From Capitulum mitella (lineage: Eukaryota > Arthropoda > Thecostraca > Pollicipedomorpha > Pollicipedidae), in the NCBI GenBank assembly GCA_030062745.1, contig CP099839.1, positions 28,953,451 to 29,017,450 of the forward strand: a DNA stretch of 64,000 nt, read 5' to 3'. Below the pieces are notes generated by a model. It was not told where the DNA came from. It did not search any database and saw nothing but the letters and a program-made list of their open reading frames with translations. The translations under genes were made by a program, and so were the position numbers. Below, one piece after another: positions 35,507-48,030 of the stretch; the first letter of the stretch is position 1; each line of letters starts with the position of its first letter.

Positions 35507-36340
35507 ATGAATTTTACAAATCAAACTAATTTTCTAGCTGTTCAGGGGAAGATCATAATGAATAATAGATGGTAAACTGATTCACACTCTCAGCTTGCGC
35601 AGGAAAGTTCAAATTGGTTGGCGGGGGAGAGGGGTGCAATGAAGACAATGATCTTTCCCCATGTCTTTTTTGACAGCACATAGTAGGCGTTTCATTTCAT
35701 GAAGATGGTCTTAAGATCTGCTATTTGCGAATGGTGTTATAACATTTTCTACGTCTTCTGGTATAAGATTTTGTGCGATATAATCTCGAACGATGATGTG
35801 CGTCTACCGGTAATGCGAACTCGGTAGCATGGTGTCCGATTGTTTTGCGGGGTTCTGTTAACGGATCGTGGCGCGATACAGAGGGGCTGCGTGGCGGTGG
35901 AAGTACGCTCGCGGCACTGCGTTCTGTGGCACACCTGGGTTCAGTCGTCCGGATCTCCCCACCATTCGTATATCAGGCGCCGGGCAGTTGGAACAACATG
36001 CTTGCCTTGTGGTGTTGTAGGTTTCGGGCAAGGGCGGCGGAAGTGGGTGGAGGGGAGGGGGGGGGGGCAGAGGGACAACTGCTTCCCAATTGTGATGGGT
36101 CTGGGGCAAGACTATGTTTCTTGCCCCCCATTTATGATCTTGAGGGCCTCGTAAGAAACTGAACAGAAAAGGAAACGAGGATAAAAGCGACGAACACGCT
36201 AAAAAACAAAAAAAGGAAAGGAAATTGCGACTATGCACGCAAGGAAATAGGCACATGACGTGCGTGTTCTTTCAAGTCTTACTTTGTTATGGGCCGCAGC
36301 TTTCTTCCGGTGACCCAAAACTGGCCAGAGACCGCGAACT
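35507..36340. other. No gene seen; poly-G tract
   Basis: AT-rich sequence with a G-rich block at 36030-36070. The frames on both strands over that block are compositional. Confidence 0.45.
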
Positions 36341-37030
36341 TACAATTTTTAAGGCGCCTCGCAGAAAGGACCCGGCTGGCCTTCCCCGACACACAGTTCG
36401 GATCCTGCTAGGAGGCCCGGCTTCCATCCAACAGAGGGCCTCGTGTTGATTACACTCAAAGGTGGACCAGCGGCCAGGACTCATAATTTTCAGGGGCCTC
36501 AGAATTAATGGACCGGGGTGGCCTGCGCTGAACCGGGGTTCGAACCCTGTTAGGGGTTCGAGCCCCGTTAGGGCTTGGGTCCGAGAGAGGCCTGGTACCG
36601 ATTACACTCAAAGGTGGTCCAGCGACCAGGACTTCACAGTATTAAGAGGGCTTTACAGAATTCATCGACAGGGCTGACCTGCGCTGAACCAGGGTTCGAA
36701 CCCTGCTAGGGGGCGCCGGCTTAGGTCCGAAAGAGGGCCTCGTACCGATCATTACTCAAAAGCAAAACAAGGCACGGGAGTCTAGTTTTTCGAGAGGCCT
36801 CATAGAATGGATCCAAGGGGCCACCGCTAAACTAGTCCAGGTCTCGGGGAGTGCCCCAGCAACCGTCCGTAAGAGGGCCTTGCGCGAATTACGCTCAAAA
36901 GCGACCCAGAGACCGGGAACTTACAGCTTTTAAGGGGCCTCGCGGAATGGACCTGGCAGGCCTCTGACAGAGTTCGGACCATTTAGGGGGCCACCGGCTT
37001 CCATCCGAGAGCGGAAGCTGATTTGTTTGC
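36340..37030. repeat. Degenerate 130-140-bp tandem repeat with tRNA T-arm-like words
   Basis: About five loose units share 'gagggcctcgt..gattacactcaaa..gcgaccaggactc' and a 'ggggcctcagaat' core. Several carry ggttcgaaccctg or ggttcgagcccc (36537-36565, 36693-36705), the consensus of a tRNA T-arm. No cloverleaf forms. Confidence 0.7.
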
Positions 37031-37877
37031 GTTATCCTCCATTGTTAACATTGTATTGGTTCGTGAAGGCCCCTCCACGCAGTGGCTCGTAGGCCCTAGT
37101 CAGCACAATTAGAGATGCACCGGACATCCGGTCCAGCCGGATATTTGATATTATCCGGTATCCGATATCTGGCCGGATCTTTCTTTGATCCGGTCGGCTA
37201 TTGCCGGATATTTGGCCTCCCGGTGCACGATGGAGACGTTCTTATGTATGCCTACAAAATCGTTTCAGGAACAATGTACCTTGTTATATTAGATTGCCGA
37301 TGTAACTGACAATTGCAAGGTGTGTCTGACACTACTTTTTCTTCTTAGCTCGGGAGGGTTGAGACATATTTTGCAAGGATGGGAATCAAGCTCATAGCAG
37401 TGAAGTAACATCCGGCATATGGTCAAGAGCCAATTTTGTGGTGTATCTTTCTGTTTTTTTCTGTTTTCTTTTTTACATTTTTTATCCCTCTCCAATACTT
37501 TGATACAAATGCATTAAGGGATAATATACTTTAACAGACATTAAACCGGGTCCATTCTGGACTTTTCTTCAGGGGAGCATTTTTCCATGTACCGTAGCTT
37601 GCACTGGACCTACAAGGAGCGAAAAACGTAGAAATAAAAATTGTCAAAAATATTCTTCAAGTGCCAACTTTTCGTTGAAAAAGTCACGCTTTGCGCAACC
37701 GAGACATTAAAGTCTACGTTGGCATTAGCATGCAAAACAGGAAGACAACACCGCGTAATGCCATCGTTTGTTTCACACGGGAACCTGAAGTGACTGGATG
37801 AGAGGACATTGCTTGTTAAGAGCATTGATAACATTTAGTATGTTTTCGCAGAATGTAAATGGTGTATATGCAACTTG

Positions 37878-39215
37878 ATAAACGGCAATGCATTACAGTG
37901 AAAACGGATGCGTCGTTGCCAGACTAAACACCCTTTGGTGACATACCGATGTAATGACGATTTCTAGAGAAAGTTCAGTCGTCTTTGCTATCGTGTTAAC
38001 GACGAGAATTCGCCGCTGCTGACGGGCATTGGGCACGTACGTATCGAGAACACAGAACGGTCTTGGGTATCCGATGACAAACGCTGTCTCGTCCTGGTCT
38101 CGGATCGCGTGGTACATACGGCTCGCCTGCAGAGGAGTGCGTAATAATACACAAAATCGTTTATGTGTATTTGGCACAAAGTCGTGGAGAGTGGCATTGA
38201 TCAGCCAAACGCGGCATAGATATTTTATGCTCTGCTTGGTTTATTAATGCCGCTATTGTCGACTTTATTCGCATTACACATAAAGCCGTTTACGTGAATT
38301 ACACACAAATTCGAGAACAACGGAATTCAGAAAGCAGATACGAAGACAGAAAACTGTAGATTGTTTGATAGCCCACATGCCGCGGCAGAGGTCGTGCTAG
38401 AAAGAGCTGAATATTTTGAAGTCGTTTCAACCGAGGGCCTTCTTCGGTGCGTCAGGACGTCCAGTCCCGGCGACTGCCAACAGTACACTGTAGATACAGA
38501 TCGGACTGTAGCTACGTGGCTGTGGCTGCGGTCCACTCTCCGCAGCCGCCGCGACTTGACGTCCTGACGCACCGAAGAGGGTCCACGCCTGAAACGACTG
38601 CAAAACATCTGGCTCTTTCCAGAGCCACCAACTCCACTGAGCCATACAATACGACAATGCCTCACATCACCATCCAGTGGGCTCTCCGAGAACTCCAGCT
38701 GCACAGACAACTTAAAATGGCACATATCGATCAAGCCTGCTGGTGTAACACAATACAGCACAGAAACATCTGCGCTGTACGACCGACGCTATATTCACTT
38801 GCCGCCCCTCACATGCTGCGCAGCTGCCGACACCAGGCACCAATGGCGTCACCGCCCTGTACTGAGCGTCTCGGAAACGGGTAATGTCAAGTGACTGGAC
38901 GGCACCCCTCCGGTAACTGCCAATTTGCGGCCGTTCTTTCTGCCTACTAACCTATGGCGAGCCGCATGTGCCTCGCGATCGGAGAGCAGTGACGAGACAG
39001 CATCTGCCGATGAATACTCAAGACCGTTCTGTCTTCTCGAGACGTACGTGCCCAGTGCCAGTGCTTGTCAGAAACGACGAATTCTCGTCGTAAACACAAC
39101 TGCAAAGGCGACTGAACTTTTCCTGGAAATCATCATTGCACTGACGTGTCACCAAAGGGGGCATGGAAGTCCGACAGTGACACATCCGTTTTCACCGTGA
39201 TGCATTGCCATCCAT
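37878..39215. repeat. 1.3-kb imperfect palindrome inside hAT copy 1
   Basis: The two halves are reverse complements at roughly three bases in four, meeting near 38505; the innermost stem (cttcggtgcgtcaggacgt, 38440-38460 against 38560-38581) is almost exact. The outermost blocks are cggcaatgcattacagtgaaaacggatg and its complement. Frames on opposite strands therefore yield related peptides running outward from the centre (PRPFC-LDTYVP). Confidence 0.8.
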
Positions 39216-39478
39216 CAAGCTGCAGATACATCATTTAAATTTCTCGTAAAACATACCAAATGTTAGCAATGCACTTGACAAACAGTGTTCTGTGATTTTG
39301 GAACTTCAAGTTTTCGCATGACGTAAACAATGAAAACTATGTGTGTTACCTTTCTATTTTGAATGCTCATGTCAATAGAGACTTGAATGTGTCGTGAACG
39401 CAAAACATGACCTTTTGAACGAAACGCTGGCGCTCCAGGAATATTTTCGGGAGTTTTTATTTCGAAGTTTTCCATTTC

Positions 39479-40687
39479 TTAACCCTATTCCCGGAGGGCC
39501 AGACGGTATGGTCGATTCCCGGCAGGGGAGCGAATTCGGCCCCCCCTGAGATCTTGAGAACTGCTCGTCCGATTTCATCGCAACAAACGGCAATCGATTC
39601 GTCATGACGTGAACTACATTTTTATAAAAAGAAATTTCGAAAATTTTGAAAAGTGTGGATACAGGGGGGCAAAAATGTCAAAATGGGGGGTATTTTTGGA
39701 CTTCTTATAACTCCGTTGTTTATCCACCGATTTCAGTGAAACTGGCATGAATCGAGAGATTATGGATAGGGATTTCACCATTGGTACACAAATCTGAAAT
39801 TTTGGGAAAAATCATGTGCGCTCACTGTGTTTCAAAAATAGGAGGATTAGTTTTCTGACAACTGAATGAACAAAAGAGGCAAAAACACTTTTTTGGCTTC
39901 TGCTAGGCGTGTTATGCTAAAGAAATACAAATTGCATCACAATGTTTGTATAATGATAGCATAGGCGGTGCCAGGGACATGAAAAAGGGGAACTGTCATG
40001 GTCACACGTTTCTCAGATCACCTTGTGACCGTTGACCTTAAATGACCTCCACTGACCTTGGAGTCACTTGTAATGATCTCGTGTGCATTTAATGTTATCT
40101 GCAAATGTTTTCAATGTTTTGAATTCACTATATTTCAAAAATTTCATTTTTCGGCTATTGCGATATAGGGTACGCGCACCGACATTTTAGGTCATAGTTC
40201 CGTGACCCGACCTGATATCAAGCTGAAACTCGATACGCAAGTAGAGGGCACCCTTCTACGTCATATATATTCTGGGTTTGGCATTTGAAAAAACGGCGCC
40301 AAAATTATTGAAAAAAACAAATTTTGACTTTTGACCTTGACCTGACCTTGAAAGTGATCTCAAATAAACGAAATTACATGTGCACATTGCCCAACTATTT
40401 AGCTATGCATCCATATAAAGTTTTAAGTTCTATCTTAAAAACTCTGGTTTTGGCAGACATTTTCCTTTTACCCTCAACATGGCCAAAAATGGCCCGAGGT
40501 GCCTCCTAAAAACGTTGCCTGGCTCCGCCCCTGAGCAAAACAGAATTTTGAAATTTTGTCACGGCGCGTAGAAAGAATAGCTAGGAAAAGTCACCAAGTT
40601 TCGTGAAGCTGCGTTAAAAAGCCTGGAATTGGCAAGCAAAAAACCCGAGAGGGGCCGATTCAGCCCCCCTGCCGGCAATAGGGTTAA
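39479..40687 (-). mobile_element. piggyBac-like non-autonomous element, family 1, copy B
   Basis: The 1209-bp element has TTAA at both ends (39479-39482, 40684-40687) and inverted termini TTAACCCTATTCCCGG / TTAACCCTATTGCCGG. It is the reverse complement of the 238-1452 copy almost throughout. It retains the subterminal GGGGCC..CCCCCC hairpins and the AGGTCA/TGACCT-rich middle (40025-40065, 40325-40355). It sits inside hAT copy 1. Confidence 0.9.
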
Positions 40688-41198
40688 ATGTCCAACGGAA
40701 GATACGGTGCGTAGGGGAATGCTCCCCGCAACAAAAGTCTAATATCGACCCATTCTAATGGACATACCTTACTGTTTGTATAGAATGTTTATCAGGCTAG
40801 GTATTTTATGTCTACCAAGGCGATATAAAGACATTCTGCATATTCTGGGGCCTTTGCCTTTTGCCCACAGTCAGAGAGGGTGAGCTCCGCTATGATCGTA
40901 ATGCCCTTTTTTCTCTTTTACAATGAGACCTATGGAAACCTCGCAATACTAAGCACCAAGGAAATGATTCACATACCTGTTTGGAAACTTCGCAATACTA
41001 AGCACCAAGGAAATGATTCAAATACCTTTTTTTCTAAGTTCAGTCTTTCCGCCTCGTTTTTTAGTGAAAAATAGCAGAAAAGATAGGTAACCAAAATATC
41101 CGGCATCCAGCCGGACATCCGGCCGGATATCTGGCGCCCTGATCCGGCATATAAAGCATCCGGCCGGATCACAAAAATCCCGATCCGGTACATCCCTA

Positions 41199-42849
41199 AG
41201 TACAATGTTGGCATATAAAACACATCATTGGTGTCGTTATATATTAACGCAAGAGCATTGCGTTATGTGCTGGGCTGATGTAAGGGTTTGTTAATTTTTG
41301 AATCAAGTCGTAAGATAATTAGACTTAGATTCCGTTGCCACCGCGCCAGCTGCCTCGGCTTCCGACCAGCTGTCTGGCTGTGGACGTCAGGAGCTCACGG
41401 TGGGGCTAAGCTGTGCCGCACCTGCCGAGTTTAACGGTTGAATGCCAGAGTTTGCACAATTCACGACTGGATCGTGGACTTACCCCGCCCGGTCGGGCGA
41501 AATACGATTCCCATAAAGCAAAACATTGACTGTTTTGGGGATGAGGGTCCTTCGTATGAAAAAGGGCCTCGATATTATAAAATAGATTAAGCGGCCTCGC
41601 AATTTTGCTTTACCCCCCATGATCAAAGAGGGTCTGAGGCCACTAGTTTCGAGAATGGATTCGGGGTAATTGTGTTCCTCGCTTTGCTGCAGTTTGGTGT
41701 TTGCTTGTACATATCAATATAAAAAGGGCCCGAGCCTCGGAATTTTTGCTTTTATGCACGTAGTTGACCAAATCTGCTGTGCGGCGAACGAAAAGCTCGC
41801 TGCAGGCTGCTCAGACCACCCTTCATGCCTTTTGAAGCCTTTTGACACCATTAGAAACCGTAAGATGCAACATACACCAGTTGCTCAATACCATATCACA
41901 CCATATGAAGCCTTTCGACACCAAAGAAACCATTCACTGCCGATTGGTGTAGACCATTTCAAACCATTTGGTGCCTTCAAACCCATTTCACACCATTCGA
42001 AATCATTGGTTACCATTAGATCCCATTTGAGAGCATAAGGAACTCCTACATGGTTTCTAATTTTTTTTTTTTTTTTTTTGGACGGACCTTCAGCGTCGTC
42101 TATGCGTCAGGAGCGTCTATCGCCTTGCTAGAACTTTGAAGTGGGACATTTTTTGTTATTGCGATCACTGCCCTTTGCTTCTACCTCCGCAAATTTGAGT
42201 TGTTTGTGTCAAATTTCCCATATTCGCTATATTCCTCGCTTATCTCTTCCAAACTTTATCTGCACTGGGTGCCGCCACATTGACAAGAATATGCGGGAGC
42301 TGCTGTGATGATTCCCGGATTTCACGCGGAATTCTAAGCGGAATTTCGTATGGAATCCGTAAAGAACGACAGTTTATGGGGCATTCCGGGAATTCTACGT
42401 GAAACGTGCAATAAAGAATGCACCATAAATACCATGGCCGGAGTGGGAGTAAAAGAAAAACGGGGCACTTCCTGCAGCATTTTAAGAACCACACTAGACG
42501 GTAAATATTGGTCTTTTATTGCACTAAAATTTGAAGGTCACATATAAAAATAGTTCCCGGTTCTTTCTGTTCTTTTTTTTCTCGAACTTAGTGGTCAGGT
42601 GTCAGAAAACAAGCTGAGCCTCGCTCGTACGTCCATGGCAGTCAATTAGTAGAACCTGTGGAACGTTGACAAATGGCAGTCCTTATGAGCTAGGCTCTTT
42701 GGAGGAGAGTGTGCTCGCTCGTGACGGTATTGGCAGGTACTGCATTATTGAGAACCAAACAGGAAGAGCATTGTAAGTCCAACTTAATACAGGCTCTTGC
42801 TGGTACGATTTTACTGAATGACACTTATCCTCCAATGGTGTCAATCCTC
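41199..42849. other. Between elements; simple repeats only
   Basis: Contains a gggcctc array piece (41555-41610), a degenerate ccattnnacaccattnga repeat (about 41830-42030) and a 20-bp T tract (42060-42079). No gene is supported. Confidence 0.5.
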
Positions 42850-43164
42850 AGTTATGTAGGATTAGCATGAGATGAAAGAGAGTGTTGATCTAGCGTTCCT
42901 TGATTTCAGTCAAACATTGTACTAAGTGCCTCATAGACGTCTAGTTCAGAAGTTGCCATCTCATGGGATAAATAGGAGGCTGATTAAGTTGATATAGTCA
43001 TTCATTTCAGACCGAACACAGAAAGCTGTTTTGGACAGCATCCAGTTGGAAAGTGTTTCGGTAAGTTGTGGGGTGCCTAAAGGCATTGTACCAGGTCCTT
43101 TGTTATTCTGTAGGTGCATAAATGGTATCATGAACCGAGTGAATTGTGATATACATACATATAT

Positions 43165-43209
<45 letters not shown>

Positions 43210-43307
43210 GATGACCTCATTCTTTACTCATCCTTAGATAGCAGTAGCCAGAAGAATGTAGCATTGCAGGGAAGTTTGAGCTTAAGAGGAGGCTGGTTCA
43301 GTGGGTG
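42850..43307 (+). pseudogene. LINE reverse-transcriptase fragment, 5' part, interrupted by hAT copy 2
   Basis: Decayed non-LTR reverse transcriptase: LAFLDFSQTLY (the usual LDFSKAFD), then VPHRRLVQKLPSHGI, SFISDRTQKAVLD, VSCGVPKGIVPGPLLF and DDLILYSSL, with stops in between. A (CA)n-(TA)n microsatellite (43150-43205) splits the catalytic region. The frame stops at the hAT insertion and resumes at 47004. Confidence 0.8.
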
Positions 43308-44357
43308 TAGGGATGCACCAGATCGGGGTTTTTGTGATTCGGCCGGATACCGGATATGCTGGATTGGGGTGCAGATATCCGGCCAGATACTGGATATTAT
43401 GCTTACATTTTTTATTTGCTATTTCTATTGAAGGAATGAAACTGAAAAGACTGAATAAAACAAGAAAAATATGGGAGACTAAAAAAAAAACAGTGAAAAA
43501 TGTTGGCAGTTTGTGAATCATCCCCTAGTGCATAAACTAACTGTGAGGTTTCCATGGGTTTCCTTGTAATAAATAAATAGATGAGCAAAGAACGCAACAG
43601 TAGTAGCGGAACTCACCATCTCCCTCTGCAGGTAAAGGTATTGGTGTAGCCATGATTCAGAAATGGGAGGGAAGGAACAAGCTGGCTGCAGTCCACCAGG
43701 AACATATAGGGCAAGGGATAAAAGTAACTTTTTCTGGTGTTGCAGAACAACTTATGGTTGAAAGTCCTTTTGTTGGATTTCAAAGTGCAAGAAATAGTGT
43801 CTCCAATGGGAGCTTTTCATTTGATACCTTAAAAATTAGGGGGACAAATCGCCACTTCTGGAAAAACATAGGGGGACACAGGCACCCATAGGCAAAGGCC
43901 TCAGAATACGCAGAATACCATTACAGTGCCTTCGTAGAACTAGAATACCTGACTAGAAAAGCCTTCTTTATGGTTACTAAAGCATGCCTCATGAAGTAAC
44001 TGGTGGGTAATAAGAAATGAAGAAATGAAAACTTTTTAACTGTAGACATTTCTTAAACATTACAGGTTTCACTACTGGCATTTGGCATAAGGCTAACCAC
44101 TGTTGGCCTTAAAACTGCGTGAAAATGTGTGAGGAATTTCAATTTATTTGCAGTCAGGAGGCAATATCAAAGCAAGGTGACAGAGAGATTGTCGCGAGAC
44201 TTGCCTGTCAGAACCCCGGAACGGCCCAAATCATTTATCTGGAGGCACTGAATCCTTTGAGGCCCACGAGCGACTGTTAACAGAACGCTGGCAACCCTTT
44301 AGAGTCGTGGTAATGTTTCCCATATTGGCAGTCACCACCAAACAACCAGAATGAGCA

Positions 44358-45670
44358 TTAACCCGCGCAGTGGAATGGGGTTTCGCACTAGCGCGCACTA
44401 GAAGGAGGGTCTAAAAGTGCCCCCTCCGATCTCGGCAACAGAAAGGGCTAGAAACATGAAATTTTATGGACAGGATGAAGCTGTAACGATTGTCATTGTG
44501 TGTGCAATTTTCATGACTCTAAGTCGATATCTTCAAGGTCAAATGTGGTGGAAAAGGTCAAGTTTGGATACTTTCTCGGCCCGTACAGGCCATTCCGTGC
44601 AACTTTTCGAACGAAACGGGGTGTTTGTTGGGCCGTTAAAATGTGGAATACGACAACTTCCATTCATTTGGAGTCTTGACTGGGGATTTTGGGTCGAGGT
44701 CATGCCAGGTCATTGACCTACAGCATCATGTTTTCATCTTTTACAGATCAGATTTCGAACAACACGGGGCAGTTTGAGAGTAAATGAGGGCGCAACATGT
44801 AGCTTTTTGCGCATTTTCAATGAAGGTAGCCAACATCGGTACATCTGGCCATTCCCAGCGTGGATATTTCTGTATATATGCATATGTATATATGTATATA
44901 CATGTGAATATCAGTGTGCCAAACGTGTTTTAGTAGGGTGCTTAAATGCGTATTTCACACAAATAAAGCAAATCTGGACCAGGTCACAAAAGCTGCCCTT
45001 GACCTTTGATGACCTTGACCTGAAATGACTCTGGTATATATGTATGCATATCCATGTGCACACACGTGTCTTTATTAAGGTCTTTGAATACATATTCCAT
45101 ACAAATCGACATGCCGCAGAACAAATCTGGGGCAGGTTACAAGATATTTGACCTTGACCTTTAACAACTTTGACCTTCACTGACTGGTATATGTAAACGT
45201 ATCAGTGTGCGCACACGTGTTTTTATTAGGGCCTTCGAATGCATATTTCGTACAAACTGGCATGTTGCAAAGCAAATCTAGATCAGATCACAAACTGTTT
45301 GACCTTGACCTTTGATGACCTTGACCATTATTGATCCTGGCTGTGGTCTTGGTACGTCCGTCACTTATGCCCGAATGACATCATCTGATTGTGTTCAAAC
45401 GATAGTCTTAAGTAGAACGCTAGTTCTTTCACAAGGTTCCCATTTGTCAGCGACAACCGTCGTTTTCGTTATGTTTGCTTGACTTCAAATGCTTGAAACT
45501 TGAAAAATTTCCGGCCGATTTCCGATTTTTTTCTACGTCATTCGACGAGTTGTTTAATTGCCGTAAATGTCACAAAGTAACAGCAACCAGCCGCGATCCG
45601 TTCTCTAGATATTAAAAAAAAACAGGTGGGGGGGGGGCACAAAAAGACCCCCTTCCATTGCGCGTGTTAA
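44358..45670. mobile_element. piggyBac-like non-autonomous element, family 3
   Basis: TTAA-bounded, 1313 bp, with inverted ends TTAACCCGCGCAGTGG and TTAACACGCGCAATGG. Next to the termini are aggagggtctaaaagtgccccct on one side and gggggggcacaaaaagaccccctt on the other. The middle carries repeated TTGACCTTTGATGACCTTGACC blocks (near 45000, 45150, 45300) spaced about 150 bp. No transposase. It is unlike families 1 and 2 in sequence but has the same plan. Confidence 0.85.
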
Positions 45671-45779
45671 AAGACAGCTGCAGCTGATTCGAGCTGTAAA
45701 AACAACGCGTGTCATAAGGCGTTCTGGCTGGAAGGTTTGGAATCTCTAGAACGTACGTGACAAAAATAAATGGTGACAA

Positions 45780-46384
45780 GCAAGGTTCGGTACCGAAAGA
45801 GCAAGAGGTCACCCCAGGTCACCCAAAAACAAGATGTCGCCCAAAAGACCCGCATCCGGAAACTCGCGCGGATCATATGAAATCGGAAAGAATGTGGCGT
45901 TGTCATGGACGACGAAAGCTACTTTACGTATCACGAGAGGCATATGCCAGGAAACCTTGGGTACTCTATTGGAGCACGTGGAGACTGTCCAGCAGAAATA
46001 CAGCTGAGGCAAGAGAGCAAGTTTCCCCGTAATCTTTTCGTGTGGCCCGCCATCTCTGTACCGTGAGAAGTGTGTGGGATATGTGCTCATCCCATATTTG
46101 GATGAGGACTGTTTCGACAGGGGCATGTTGGTCTGGACAGACTTGGCCAGCGTTCATCATGCGAAGAAAACGCTCAAGTTGCTGGAAGAGGCCAGAGTTC
46201 CGTATGTAAGTGCGTGACAGCAATCCCCTGTGTCCCCAATGTGCGTCCTGCTGAGGACATCTGGGGCATCATTAAGGAGAGGATGTTTCAGGGAGACTGG
46301 TACACAGCACCCAAAGTCGCCCTAAAGCGCTGGATGAGCCAGGTGATCGCTGCTCTGGAGCGATCACCCAGAGATACCGCGTAA
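45780..46384 (+). pseudogene. Tc1/mariner-like DDE transposase relic
   Basis: Frameshifted remains carry the three catalytic blocks in order: VVMDDESYFTYH (first D), VWTDLASVHHAKKTLKLLEE (second D, about 46130) and PNVRPAEDIWGIIKERMF (E, about 46250). The third block is followed by a KRW segment. Stops and at least two frame changes show it is dead. No terminal repeats are identified. It lies inside hAT copy 2. Confidence 0.8.
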
Positions 46385-47003
46385 ATTGCTGGTGCGCGTG
46401 CCCAGGCGCGTGCGTGTTGCCGACAGATGAGGGGTGATGGAGGATCCATTAGGCAAGAACTGACCGCAACGTCTGTAACTACATTTCTGCAAAGTTTAAT
46501 GTTCATACAGTAATACATGTGCTTACGGTATGACTTTAAATATTGTGTCATTTCCCAGTGCCCATACGTTATATTTTCCTTTAATGCAATAGTGTCAAAG
46601 AATTTGAGAAAGATAAGAAATATTTGGAAAAAGGAAGATAATAAATCATAAGATGGGCTGCTGACCGCATGCTGGCTATTGTTTCAAAGCTTTGAACTTG
46701 AGTCCCATTCTTGCGAAATATGTCCGAACCCTCCCGGACCAATACAGAAAAGTACTGGTTCCAAGGTCTCCAGATCGATCTGGAACTGCCAATTACATCG
46801 ACAATTTAATACAACAAGCCACCTTTCTCCTGAAACGGTTTTGGACGCAAACATTAGAGCAACGTGTTGATCGTACACCGGGAGGTTAAGTATCCGGTAA
46901 TACCCGGCCGGACCACAAAAATATCCGGCCGGGTACTGGATACCGGATAATCTCTAATGTCCGGCCGGATATCAGGCCGGACCGGATATCCGGTGCATCC
47001 CTA

Positions 47004-47470
47004 AGTGGGTGGATTTAAATTTTTGTAAGTGTGCAGTTATGTGACTGTCAAAGAGCATTTGTGTTGCAGTAACTCACTATGTTGAGAATGACATTGCAAA
47101 ACAAGTGGTGGATTAATATAAATAGCTTGACATGCAAATACCATACAGGGTTAACCAGCATGAACATATTAAAAAATTGGTAGGAAAAAGCAATCAGATG
47201 CTCAGGTTCATCAAGAAAGCATCTATTACATGTCCTAGAAATGTAAAAGAAAGTGCTCATACCTAGTCTGGCAGGTATTGGAATATGCATGTGATGTATG
47301 GCATCCCAGTGCCATGCACTTAGCTCACAGTTTAGAAATGGTGCATAGAAAGTGGCTAGATTCATTTTGGGTGGGTATGATGAGTATGACAGTGTGAACA
47401 ATATGGGCATTGGTCAGACAGGTATTTTACATGGCAGTCAGAGATACCAATGAAAATACTAGGGTGATGC
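47004..47470 (+). pseudogene. LINE reverse-transcriptase fragment, 3' part
   Basis: Continues the 42850-43307 fragment: WVDLNFCKCAVM, SNQMLRFIKKASITCPRNVKE and a YWNMHVMYGIP block, matching the thumb/C-terminal segment (LGFVRRNL..CP.x.K..AY..LVRP.LEYA..VW) of L2-like LINEs. It has many stops. Confidence 0.75.
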
Positions 47471-47559
47471 ATCATGGTTGGCAATTCATGACATTGTTGT
47501 CAGAATGAATGGGAATGCTAATGTGGCCTAATTTGTGGCTAGTTTCCAGTGGAAGTCCA

Positions 47560-48030
47560 CCCAGATGACTTGACGCAAGTAGGAGGGAGGGGCAAAAAGG
47601 CTAGGAGGTGGTATTTTGTACTTATTATAACTCTGCTATTTACGGACAGAATTTGATGCAATAAACCAGGAATTGACAGCCAATTGATGGAACTTTTCCC
47701 TTTGACCCAGACATTTAGAATTTTGGGGAGGTTCACAGGCATTCACAGGCTTTGGAAAATGGATGGAGTATGTTTTGGAAGAATTGAATTGACACAGAAG
47801 TTTAGAATAATTGTTTATCGTTCACTAGACGTTTTGTAAATAACAAGTTTAAACTGCATTGTTTGCATAATGTTGACATAGGTGGCATCAGGGGCATGAA
47901 AAAAGGCAGCTGTGTAGACCCGTGTGTGGACTCATGTGTGGACCCTTGATAAACTAGTGTGGACTCTTGTTATACCAACAAATGTTGGCAAATAGTTTCA
48001 TGGGCTGGTCCAGTGGATGCACTGAGGGGA
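47560..48030 (-). mobile_element. Fragment of a family 1 TTAA element
   Basis: Resembles the right third of the family 1 element in reverse: 'ggtattttgtacttattataactctgctatttac', 'gaattttggggaggttcac' and 'ggtggcatcaggggcatgaaaaa'. Both ends are lost. Confidence 0.6.

Larger units (their letters stand above)
37110..41198. mobile_element. hAT-like element, copy 1 (4.1 kb, non-autonomous)
   Basis: The ends are inverted repeats: TAGAGATGCACCGG on the left and, reversed, TAGGGATGTACCGG on the right. They are flanked by 8-bp duplications agcacaat (37102-37109) and agtacaat (41199-41206), one mismatch. An 8-bp duplication is the hAT hallmark. Both ends hold several ATCCGGCCGGAT-type palindromes, likely transposase-binding subterminal repeats. 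The interior contains a long palindrome (37878-39215) and an inserted family 1 TTAA element (39479-40687). I see no hAT transposase frame. Its left-end interior matches the right-end interior of copy 2 in reverse. Confidence 0.85.
43308..47003. mobile_element. hAT-like element, copy 2 (3.7 kb), inserted in a LINE
   Basis: Perfect termini TAGGGATGCACC (43308-43319) and GGTGCATCCCTA (46992-47003), with an exact 8-bp target duplication agtgggtg (43300-43307, 47004-47011). Subterminal ATCCGGCCGGAT palindromes crowd both ends. It is in opposite orientation to copy 1. Inside are a family 3 TTAA element (44358-45670) and a Tc1/mariner-like relic. Host sequence is an old LINE, which reads on across the junction once the element is left out. 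Confidence 0.92.

Noticed and set aside
38327..38761. Walker A-like GVGGSGKS frame as a viral or Rep-type helicase
   Set aside because: Only one motif, no Walker B or neighbouring domains; it lies in one arm of a palindrome whose other arm lacks it.
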